Source: Brachybacterium saurashtrense (GTDB taxonomy: Bacteria; Actinomycetota; Actinomycetes; Actinomycetales; Dermabacteraceae). Taken from it: a stretch of 64,000 nt of DNA. The notes under the pieces are model-generated. The model worked only from the letters and a program-made list of their open reading frames with translations. It was not told the DNA's origin and made no database searches. Made by a program: the position numbers and the translations under genes. Position 1 is the stretch's first letter, and each line of letters begins with the position of its first letter. The stretch is from assembly GCF_003355475.1 (NCBI RefSeq), contig NZ_CP031356.1, forward strand, positions 1,240,001 through 1,304,000, given 5' to 3'. This document shows, one piece after another, positions 57,208 to 64,000 of the stretch.

Positions 57208-57869
57208 CGCGTGCCCCCGACCCCCGCGGGCCGGCCGCGCTCGCCGTACAGGCCCAGCGGGAGCACATCCCGCAGATCGGCCAGCACATGATCGGCGAAG
57301 CCGTACGCCACCGCGGCCGGGGCGTCCCAGATCCGGTCCCGCTCGGATTCCCGCGCGATGGTCTCCACGCTCTGCCCGGTGCGCTCGGCGGTGAGGCGGA
57401 TGAGCAGGTCACGGTTCCTGCGCAGGTCCGCCGCCTGCAGCTCGATGTCCGCGGCGCTGCCGCCGAACCCGGCCGAGCCCTGGTGCATCAGCACCTGGCC
57501 GTGCGGGAGCACGTACCGCTTCCCGGGCGTGCCCTGGGTGAGCAGGTACTGCCCGGCGCTGTAGGCCATGCCGAGCCCGACCGTGCGCACATCGCAGGGT
57601 ACGAGGTCCATGAGGTCCCCGATCGCGAGCATCGCGGGGACCAGCCCGCCCGGGGAGTTGATCAGGAGCGTGATGTCGGCGGCAGGGTCCTCGGAGGCGA
57701 GCAGGAGCAGCTGGGCGGCCAGGCCCGCGCCGTTGTCCTGAGCCAGTTCGCGGTCCAGCAGCAGCACCCTCTGGTGCAGCAGCCGCGCGGCGGTGAGGGA
57801 GGCCAGGGTGGGCGCGGAGGGTGCGTCCTGAGCGTCGAGTCGAGGGGGTGCGGCGAGGTGCGGTGTCAT
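57204..57869 (-). CDS. clpP: ATP-dependent Clp protease proteolytic subunit (active paralog)
   Basis: 221 aa with an intact triad: Ser104 in LGMAYSAGQYLL, His129 in GQVLMHQGSAGFGG and Asp178 in ESERDRIWDAPAAVAYGFAD. Other ClpP landmarks are LLLDRELAQDNGAGLAAQLL and ITLLINSPGGLVPAMLAIGD. The C-terminal ~25 residues (LYGERGRPAGVGGTR) extend past the usual end. The pair with a PopR-like regulator parallels the Streptomyces clpP3-clpP4 locus; orthology is inferred from layout. It is first of a two-gene operon whose second product is predicted inactive. Confidence 0.93.
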   Translation of the reverse strand: MTPHLAAPPRLDAQDAPSAPTLASLTAARLLHQRVLLLDRELAQDNGAGLAAQLLLLASEDPAADITLLINSPGGLVPAMLAIGDLMDLVPCDVRTVGLGMAYSAGQYLLTQGTPGKRYVLPHGQVLMHQGSAGFGGSAADIELQAADLRRNRDLLIRLTAERTGQSVETIARESERDRIWDAPAAVAYGFADHVLADLRDVLPLGLYGERGRPAGVGGTR

Positions 57870-57917
57870 GGCCTCAGCATGCGTCGGCCCCGGCCGCGGG
57901 GCGCGGTTCTCCGTCCA

Positions 57918-57931
57918 GCGCTGATCAGCGC
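57918..57931. promoter_or_regulatory. Palindrome upstream of the clpP pair
   Basis: GCGCTGATCAGCGC is a perfect 14-bp palindrome, 48 bp before the first clpP start and 24 bp past the DUF4037 stop. It could be an operator for the nearby regulator or the terminator stem of the DUF4037 gene. Confidence 0.4.
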
Positions 57932-57954
57932 GGAGCGGAGCGGGCCGGGAGGCC

Positions 57955-58998
57955 TCAGCCGCCGACGAGCCGGCGCCGCAGCACCGGATCGACCAGCACG
58001 CTCACGTGGTCGCTGATCTGCTCGGCCGTGCCGATCCCGGGCGTCAGCGCCCGGACCTCGGGATCGGTGATCCCCTCGGCGAGCAGCTCCGGGAGGCCGC
58101 GCAGCCCCAGATGCGGTCGGTCGAAGAAGGGCTCCACGGCGGGCTCGAGGGTGGGCAGGCCCACCCGTCCCTGGGCTGCGGCGGCTCGTGCGATCGCCGT
58201 GCCGAGGGCGCGCTGGCGGGTGCGCCAGTCCCGGGCCCGCAGCACCGCGAGGGCGGCCTCGCGCAGCCCCTGCCCGCCCGGCAGTGCGGCGGCGGAGCGT
58301 GCGAGCCACTTCCCGTAGGGTGCCCATCGTCGGTGCAGGAGATGCGCCAGGTGCAGGAGCGTGCGCACGTGGCGCGCCGCGATCACCGCGGAGCCGTCCT
58401 CGTCGCCGCGCAGTCCGGCGCGCCCCACGTCCGGGAGCTCCTGGCCGATCCGGGTCCAGTCGGCGCCGAGCGCGTAGCGCCTCACGTCCTCCGGGTACTG
58501 CGCGAGCCGCGCCCGGATCGCGGTGAGTGCGCCGGTGCCGTCGTGGAACACGGGACCGGCGGTGACCTCGAGCGCCGCCTGCCCGGTCAGCTGCAGCCAG
58601 TCCGCGAGGTCCAGCGGCGCGTCGGCGGCGAGGCGCCCCGGCGCGATCCCGACCCGCGAGGCGGCGAAGTCCGCCGCGCGGGCGACCTCGACGCGCTGGC
58701 GGACCACCGGCTCCCAGGTGGTCGCGAAGCGCGTGGGCAGTCCGCGCCAGCTCGCCGGGAGCTCCCGCTCGAGCAGCGCGTCGACCTCGTCGGCCGCGCC
58801 CTCCTCCTCGACGAGCAGGGTGAGCCGCAGTCCCCAGTCGTGGTCGCGGGACTGGGCGTCGTCGAACCCGAGCACGTCGGAGCCCGAGCCCAGCCGCGCC
58901 GCCGCGTGCGGGAGGCCGGGCAGCCGACGCTCCAGCAGGGGCGCCACCACCTCGCTGTGATAGTCGGCGGACAGCTCGAGGCCGGAGGCGCTGGTCAT
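57955..58998 (-). CDS. DUF4037 domain protein (nucleotidyltransferase-like)
   Basis: 347 aa from the ATG at 58998 (a start at 59019 is also possible; neither has a good ribosome site). N-terminal nucleotidyltransferase-like core: LELSADYHSEVVAPLLERRL, then AARLGSGSDVLGFDDAQSRD with GS...D and the HDW motif, giving the acidic pair of the Pol-beta fold. The C-terminal DUF4037 helical half includes IRARLAQYPEDVRRYALGAD, LHLAHLLHRRWAPYGKWLAR and LPTLEPAVEPFFD. Some family members are found with aminoglycoside-modifying-like enzymes, but the substrate is unknown. It stands upstream of the clpP pair on the same strand. Confidence 0.82.
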   Translation of the reverse strand: MTSASGLELSADYHSEVVAPLLERRLPGLPHAAARLGSGSDVLGFDDAQSRDHDWGLRLTLLVEEEGAADEVDALLERELPASWRGLPTRFATTWEPVVRQRVEVARAADFAASRVGIAPGRLAADAPLDLADWLQLTGQAALEVTAGPVFHDGTGALTAIRARLAQYPEDVRRYALGADWTRIGQELPDVGRAGLRGDEDGSAVIAARHVRTLLHLAHLLHRRWAPYGKWLARSAAALPGGQGLREAALAVLRARDWRTRQRALGTAIARAAAAQGRVGLPTLEPAVEPFFDRPHLGLRGLPELLAEGITDPEVRALTPGIGTAEQISDHVSVLVDPVLRRRLVGG

Positions 58999-59048
58999 GG
59001 GAGCACTGTGCCATCCCACCAGGCGCCCCGTGGCGCGAACGGGCCGAT

Positions 59049-59086
59049 GGCGGCACGAGGTGGCGATATCGCCGCCTCGTGCCGCC
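59049..59086. promoter_or_regulatory. 38-bp near-perfect palindrome upstream of the DUF4037 gene
   Basis: GGCGGCACGAGG (59049-59060) pairs with CCTCGTGCCGCC (59075-59086); the centre GGCGATATCGCC (59062-59073) is itself a palindrome, and only the pair 59061/59074 mismatches (T/G, a possible wobble). It lies 51-88 bp before the 58998 start and about 100 bp past the glyS stop, separate from the glyS terminator. It fits a large dimeric or tetrameric operator. Confidence 0.5.
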
Positions 59087-59133
59087 CCGCGCCCGGCGAC
59101 GACGCCGGACAGACCGTCGCCGGACGGACGACG

Positions 59134-59168
59134 ACGGGGCCGACGGAGCGCCGCCCCGTCGGCCCCGT
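59134..59168 (-). terminator. Terminator after glyS
   Basis: A perfect 13-bp stem (59134-59146 with 59156-59168) and a 9-nt loop, beginning 18 nt past the glyS stop. Confidence 0.75.
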
Positions 59169-59185
59169 CGGCCGTGGTGTGTCGC

Positions 59186-60577
<1,392 letters not shown>

Positions 60578-60615
60578 GGGGAGACTCCTGGTGACGAGGT
60601 GGTCGGAACCCGCCC

Positions 60616-60621
60616 AGTCTA
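60616..60621 (-). promoter_or_regulatory. -10 box for glyS
   Basis: TAGACT on the minus strand, 38 nt before the glyS GTG; divergent from the znu promoter 60 bp away. Confidence 0.4.
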
Positions 60622-60678
60622 GCCATCGCCGCGTGTGTGAGGGCGCCCACCCCCGGACCCTCGATCGCCGCCCCGAGC

Positions 60679-60715
60679 TTGCCCACTCGGAGCCCTGTGG
60701 TGAGAATGATTGTCA
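60679..60715 (+). promoter_or_regulatory. znuA promoter with overlapping Zur box
   Basis: TTGCCC (60679-60684) and GAGAAT (60702-60707) are 17 bp apart and place the transcript start close to 60715, the A of the znuA ATG, so the mRNA is probably leaderless. TGAGAATGATTGTCA (60701-60715) is a 7-1-7 inverted repeat with one mismatch. It closely matches the actinobacterial Zur consensus TGAAAATGATTTTCA, and covers the -10 box and start. Binding of Zur there would block transcription when zinc is plentiful. Confidence 0.75.
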
Positions 60716-61689
60716 TGACGTTGATGCTCCGTCCCACCCGACGCTCCTTGCTCACCGCCGCCGGCCTCGGCACCGGCGCCGCGCTGCTCGCCGCCTGCGG
60801 CGGGTCCGGCGGGTCGAGCGGCGCCGGCCGGGGCGGGCTGGCCGTCGTGACCTCGGCCTATCCGCTGGGCTACCTGGTCTCCAGGGTGGGCGGGGAGCAC
60901 GTGACCCTCACCGACCTCTCCTCCCCCGGCGTCGACGCCCACGGCCTCGAGCTCTCGGTGAAGCAGGTGATGGCGGTCCAGGAGGCGGACCTCGTGCTCC
61001 AGGTGCCCGGCTTCCAGGCCTCGTTGGACGACGCGATCTCCTCCCACGGGGACGAGAACGTGCTGGACGTCTCCTCGGTGGTGTCGCTGCTGCCCACCGA
61101 CGCCGCCGACGAGCACGACCACGACGAGCACGCCGCCGAGGAGGGCGAGGACGCGCACGAGGGCCACGACCACGGCGCGTTCGACCCCCACTTCTGGCAC
61201 GACCCCTCCCTGATGGCGGATCTCGCCGACGCGCTCGCCGAGCGCCTGGCCGAGCTCGCCCCCGAGCAGGCGGAGACGTTCACCGCGGCCGCCGAGGACC
61301 TGCGCACCGAGCTCGAGGAGCTCGATGCCGAGCTCGCGGACTCCTTCGGCGCGGTGGACGGCGAGAAGGCGTTCATCACCAGCCACGCCGCCTACGTGTA
61401 CCTCGCCGAACGCTACGACCTGCACCAGATCGGCATCGCCGGCATCGACCCGGAGTCCGAGCCCTCCCCGCAGCGCCTGCTCGCGCTGGAGGACGTGGTC
61501 GAGGAGGAGGGCGTCACCACGATCTTCTTCGAGACCTCCGCCTCCCCGAAGGTGGCCCAGACCCTCGCCTCCAACCTCGGCATCGAGACCGAGGAGCTCG
61601 ACAACCTCGCCACGCAGCTGCACGAGGATGCCGACTATCCTCAGGTCATGCGCGAGAACTGCGAGAAGCTGCTGGCGAGCTGGACGTGA
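60715..61689 (+). CDS. znuA: Zinc ABC transporter substrate-binding lipoprotein ZnuA
   Basis: 324 aa from the ATG at 60715. Signal peptide with a twin-arginine-like motif TRRSLLTAAG and lipobox LAAC, so probably a Tat-exported lipoprotein. Cluster 9 (A-1) metal-binding fold: AVVTSAYPLGYLVSRVGGEH, DAHGLELSVKQVMAVQEADL with ligand His, a His/Asp/Glu-rich loop (DEHDHDEHAAEEGEDAHEGH, ~130-155), then FDPHFWHDPSLMADLADALA, ITSHAAYVYLAERYDL and FFETSASPKVAQTLA. The His-rich loop and Zur box favour zinc over manganese. Its stop overlaps znuC by 4 nt. Confidence 0.9.
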   Translation: MTLMLRPTRRSLLTAAGLGTGAALLAACGGSGGSSGAGRGGLAVVTSAYPLGYLVSRVGGEHVTLTDLSSPGVDAHGLELSVKQVMAVQEADLVLQVPGFQASLDDAISSHGDENVLDVSSVVSLLPTDAADEHDHDEHAAEEGEDAHEGHDHGAFDPHFWHDPSLMADLADALAERLAELAPEQAETFTAAAEDLRTELEELDAELADSFGAVDGEKAFITSHAAYVYLAERYDLHQIGIAGIDPESEPSPQRLLALEDVVEEEGVTTIFFETSASPKVAQTLASNLGIETEELDNLATQLHEDADYPQVMRENCEKLLASWT

Positions 61690-62450
61690 CCGCCCGGCCC
61701 GCACCCGTCGTCGAGATCACCGGCGCCTCCGTCTCCCGCGGCGGGCAGCGGGTGCTGCACGACGTGGACCTCCGTATCGCGCCCGGCGAGCTGGTGGCGC
61801 TGCTGGGCGCCAACGGCTCGGGGAAGTCCACCCTGCTGCGCGCCGCGGTGGGGGTGCTCCCCCTGGAGGCGGGCACGGCGAGGCTGTTCGGCCGCCCGGT
61901 GCGGCAGGGTCTCGCGCACACCGGGCTCGGCTACGTCCCCCAGGACTCGACCGAGGCCGGTTCCATCCCCGCCACCGCCCGGGAGACGGTGGCCAGCGGC
62001 CTGCTCTCGGCGCGCTCCTGGCGACCCCGCGCCCGTGACGTTCGGGTGACGCAGGCGCTCGAGGCGGTGGGGATGGCGGATCTCGCCGGCCGGCCCATCA
62101 CCCGCATGTCCGGCGGGCAGCGGCGGCGGGTGATGATCGCCCGCGCCCTGGTGCGCTCCCCCGAGCTGCTGGTGCTCGACGAGCCGTTCTCCGGCGTGGA
62201 CCTGCCCACCCAGGAGCTGATCGCGGGCCTGTTCCGCGAGCTCTCCGCCGCCGGCACCACCATCCTGGTGGTCCTGCACGAGACCGGCCCGCTCGCCGAG
62301 GACATCCGGCGCGCCGTCGTGCTCGACCACGGCCGCATCGTCCACGACGGCGCCGAGGGCGAGCGTCCCCGCCTCGACCCCGGCCACGACCACCCCGAGG
62401 ACTCCGCCCCGCGGGACGCCTGCCTCGGTCAGGAGATCCATCCCCTATGA
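61686..62450 (+). CDS. znuC: Zinc ABC transporter ATP-binding protein ZnuC
   Basis: 254 aa, GTG start at 61686 overlapping the znuA stop (GTGA). Walker A LLGANGSGKSTLLRAAVGVL, Q loop YVPQDSTEAGSIPATARETV, signature MSGGQRRRVMIARALV, Walker B LLVLDEPFSGVDLPTQEL, H loop VVLHETGPLAEDI. The Gln after VP matches cluster-9 metal importers. The last ~20 residues (DPGHDHPEDSAPRDACLGQE) contain His and Cys. It overlaps znuB by 4 nt. Confidence 0.93.
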   Translation: MTARPAPVVEITGASVSRGGQRVLHDVDLRIAPGELVALLGANGSGKSTLLRAAVGVLPLEAGTARLFGRPVRQGLAHTGLGYVPQDSTEAGSIPATARETVASGLLSARSWRPRARDVRVTQALEAVGMADLAGRPITRMSGGQRRRVMIARALVRSPELLVLDEPFSGVDLPTQELIAGLFRELSAAGTTILVVLHETGPLAEDIRRAVVLDHGRIVHDGAEGERPRLDPGHDHPEDSAPRDACLGQEIHPL

Positions 62451-63373
62451 GCACGCCGCTGGACATCCTCACCTCCGATCTGCTGCGCTACCCGCTGCTG
62501 ATCGCGGTGCTGATCGGGCTCACCGCCCCCGTCGTCGGCACCTACCTGGTGCAGAAGCGCCTCTCGCTGCTCGGCGACGGGCTGGGGCACGTGGCACTCA
62601 CGGGCGTGGCCGCGGGCTGGCTGGTCGGTGCCTGGCTCTCCGTGACGCCGATGGACCTGCTGGCGATCCCCGGGGCGCTGGCCGCCTCCGTGATCGGGGC
62701 GCTGCTCATCGAGTACGTGCGCGAGGTGAGCCACACCAGCCGTGACGTGGCCCTGGCGATCCTGTTCTACGGCGGCATCGCGGGCGGCGTGGTGATCATC
62801 CAGCTCGCCGGCGGCACCTCCCAGAACCTCATGGCCTACCTGTTCGGCTCGCTCTCCACCGTCACCGGACCCGATGCCGCGATCTCCACCGTGCTGGCCG
62901 TGGTGGTGCTGCTGATCGGCGTGGGGCTCTCGGGCCTGCTCGCCGCCGTCACGGCGGACGAGGAGTTCGCGCGCGCCTCGGGGCTCCCGGTGCGGACGGT
63001 GAACGTGCTGATCGCCGTGATGGCGGCGCTGACGGTCACGCTGTCGATGCGGATCGTGGGCGCGCTGATGGTCTCCGCGCTGATGATCGTGCCGGTCGCC
63101 GCGGCCCAGCACCTGGTGGTCGGGTTCGCCCGCACCATGCGCACGGCGATGGCGATCGCGGTGGTGTGCGCGCTGGGCGGACTGCTGCTCACCGTGTACG
63201 TGGACCTGCCGCCCGGCGGCGTGATCGTGCTGATGACGATCGGCGTCTACGTCCTGGGCCTGCTGGTGCGCGCGCTGCGCCCAGCCCGGCCCGTCCCCGC
63301 CGTGGGCGGGCCGGGGCCCGGCCGCACCCCCGCCCCGGCCGCGGGCACACGTGCGACGCCCCACGACGGATAG
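62447..63373 (+). CDS. znuB: Zinc ABC transporter permease ZnuB
   Basis: 308 aa, ABC-3 family permease with about eight to nine membrane helices. Features: YPLLIAVLIGLTAPVVGTYL, LVQKRLSLLGDGLGHVALTG (the ABC-3 EAA-like loop), EYVREVSHTSRDVALAILFY, and SMRIVGALMVSALMIVPVAA near the substrate path. The final ~35 residues are a Pro/Gly/Arg-rich cytoplasmic tail. The ATG overlaps the znuC stop. The zinc regulator gene follows after 32 nt. Confidence 0.93.
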   Translation: MSTPLDILTSDLLRYPLLIAVLIGLTAPVVGTYLVQKRLSLLGDGLGHVALTGVAAGWLVGAWLSVTPMDLLAIPGALAASVIGALLIEYVREVSHTSRDVALAILFYGGIAGGVVIIQLAGGTSQNLMAYLFGSLSTVTGPDAAISTVLAVVVLLIGVGLSGLLAAVTADEEFARASGLPVRTVNVLIAVMAALTVTLSMRIVGALMVSALMIVPVAAAQHLVVGFARTMRTAMAIAVVCALGGLLLTVYVDLPPGGVIVLMTIGVYVLGLLVRALRPARPVPAVGGPGPGRTPAPAAGTRATPHDG

Positions 63374-63405
63374 AAGTCCCGCTCCCCCTGGGGGAGAATG
63401 AGCTC

Positions 63406-63858
63406 ATGCAACGGAACACCCGCCAGCGCGCCGCGATCCTCGAGACGCTCTCCCGGCAGGACGACTTCCGCAGCGCCCAGCAGATCCACGAGCAGATGCG
63501 GGCCGACGGCGAGACCGTGGGCCTGGCCACCGTGTACCGCAACCTCCAGGCGCTGTCGCGCTCCGGCCGTCTGGACGTGCTCGTGGCCGGCGACGGCGAA
63601 TCGCTGTACCGGCAGTGCGAGGACACCGGACACCATCACCACCTGGTGTGCCGGCAGTGCGGCCGCACCGTCGAGTTCCTCGCCCCCCGCCTGGAGGCGT
63701 CGATGACCGCGATCGCGCACGAGCACGGCTTCACCGACGTGGACCACACCCTCGAGGTGTTCGGGCTGTGCGAGAACCATGACGCCTCCGGCACCGCGGA
63801 CGACGAGGACGGGCCCGCACCGCACGAGGACGGAGCGGGCGGGGCCGAGACCCGATGA
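63406..63858 (+). CDS. zur: Fur-family zinc uptake regulator Zur
   Basis: 150 aa, ATG at 63406 with GGGGGAGA upstream. N-terminal winged helix TRQRAAILETLSRQDDFRSA, HEQMRADGETVGLATVYRNL; the metal site HHHHLVCRQCGRTVEF provides His residues and one CxxC pair. The second structural pair, usually CxxC, reads FGLCENHDASG, so Cys-x-x-His here. The tail is Asp/Glu/Gly-rich. Encoded directly after znuACB, it most likely represses that operon through the box at 60701-60715. Family firm; zinc specificity from context. Confidence 0.88.
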   Translation: MQRNTRQRAAILETLSRQDDFRSAQQIHEQMRADGETVGLATVYRNLQALSRSGRLDVLVAGDGESLYRQCEDTGHHHHLVCRQCGRTVEFLAPRLEASMTAIAHEHGFTDVDHTLEVFGLCENHDASGTADDEDGPAPHEDGAGGAETR

Positions 63859-64000
63859 TGCAGTGGGTCCAGGAGCTGCCGCTGGTGCCGGCGGTGGCGT
63901 TCCTGTACGTGGTGATCTGGTGCCGCGCGGGCGCGACGTACCTGGTGGGTCGCGGGGCGCGCCGCGCCGCGAACCGCGGCCGCGTCGCCGCGTTCCTCAC
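63855..64000 (+). CDS. Membrane protein, 5' part only (possible DedA/VTT family)
   Basis: Starts at the ATG at 63855, overlapping the zur stop by 4 nt, or at the next codon, and is cut by the window end. The 48 visible residues are MMQWVQELPLVPAVAFLYVV, IWCRAGATYLVGRGARRAAN and RGRVAAFL. The hydrophobic helix followed by R-A-x-A-T-Y-x-x-G-R resembles the N-terminus of short actinobacterial VTT/DedA membrane proteins. The part seen is too short for a firm call. Confidence 0.5.
   Translation, partial: MMQWVQELPLVPAVAFLYVVIWCRAGATYLVGRGARRAANRGRVAAFL

Overview
The window looks like a chromosomal core segment of a very GC-rich actinobacterium. Evidence is codon use with G or C in nearly every third position, actinobacteria-restricted families (DUF3052, DUF3145, DUF4191, DUF5703, an adenylylation-type glnA with glnE and a second glutamine synthetase), polyphosphate glucokinase, and actinobacterial gene orders such as dusB-dgt-dnaG and fabD-fabH-acpP-fabF. 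Micrococcales close to Brachybacterium/Dermabacteraceae is my inference, not something the sequence proves. No insertion sequence, prophage, CRISPR array or replication origin is visible. Many start codons are GTG (one is TTG), ATGA stop/start overlaps are common, and several genes appear to be leaderless, with a -10 box about 6-7 nt before the start codon.

Layout. 1-3.4 kb: 3' part of uppP, an Asp-rich-tailed small protein, a DUF5703 protein, a mini prepilin peptidase, two SPOUT RNA methyltransferases and tRNA-Leu(GAG). 3.5-13.6 kb, almost all minus strand: aroE-mltG-ruvX-alaS (coupled by 4-nt overlaps), rpsD, rarA, pyrD and two small membrane proteins. 13.6-22.7 kb: leucyl aminopeptidase, then lpd and a two-lipoyl-domain E2, a membrane pseudokinase-like protein on the opposite strand, lipB, lipA and DUF4191. 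23-31.8 kb: nitrogen block, glnA1 (with adenylylation tyrosine), a YciI protein, a PD-(D/E)XK-like protein, glnE, glnA2 and a lipoprotein. 32-35.4 kb: panB, map with a divergent 69-aa protein, ppgK and the RNase P RNA gene. 35.4-39.5 kb: yaaA, a Nif3-like protein, sufU, sufS and tRNA-Val(TAC). 39.5-46.8 kb: DUF3052, aceE and the FAS-II cluster. 46.9-54.8 kb: DUF3145, peptide deformylase, OsmC-like protein, tRNA-Asn, a LacI regulator, tRNA-Met, dnaG, dgt and dusB. 55-59 kb: a luciferase-like flavoenzyme, a PopR/ClgR-like regulator converging on two clpP genes, and a DUF4037 protein. 59.2-64 kb: glyS and a zinc-uptake operon (znuA-znuC-znuB-zur) with a Zur-type box at its promoter, running into a membrane protein cut by the window edge.

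How the genes work together. Lpd, the E2 and AceE supply the three pyruvate dehydrogenase components, LipB and LipA lipoylate the E2, and the acetyl-CoA made can feed the FAS-II genes just downstream of aceE. GlnE can adenylylate GlnA1 at a tyrosine that GlnA2 lacks. The zinc importer is encoded with its own repressor.

The most unusual locus is the clp region. One of the two ClpP subunits has Ala in place of the catalytic Ser and Glu in place of the catalytic Asp. Its partner keeps a full triad. The neighbouring XRE regulator ends in an ssrA-like Leu-Leu-Ala-Ala-Ala tail and its gene overlaps the inactive clpP gene tail to tail. Also unusual are the pseudokinase-like receptor between the E2 and lipB genes, a 125-bp near-identical duplication inside the E2 gene, and several palindromes or repeat arrays in intergenic DNA.
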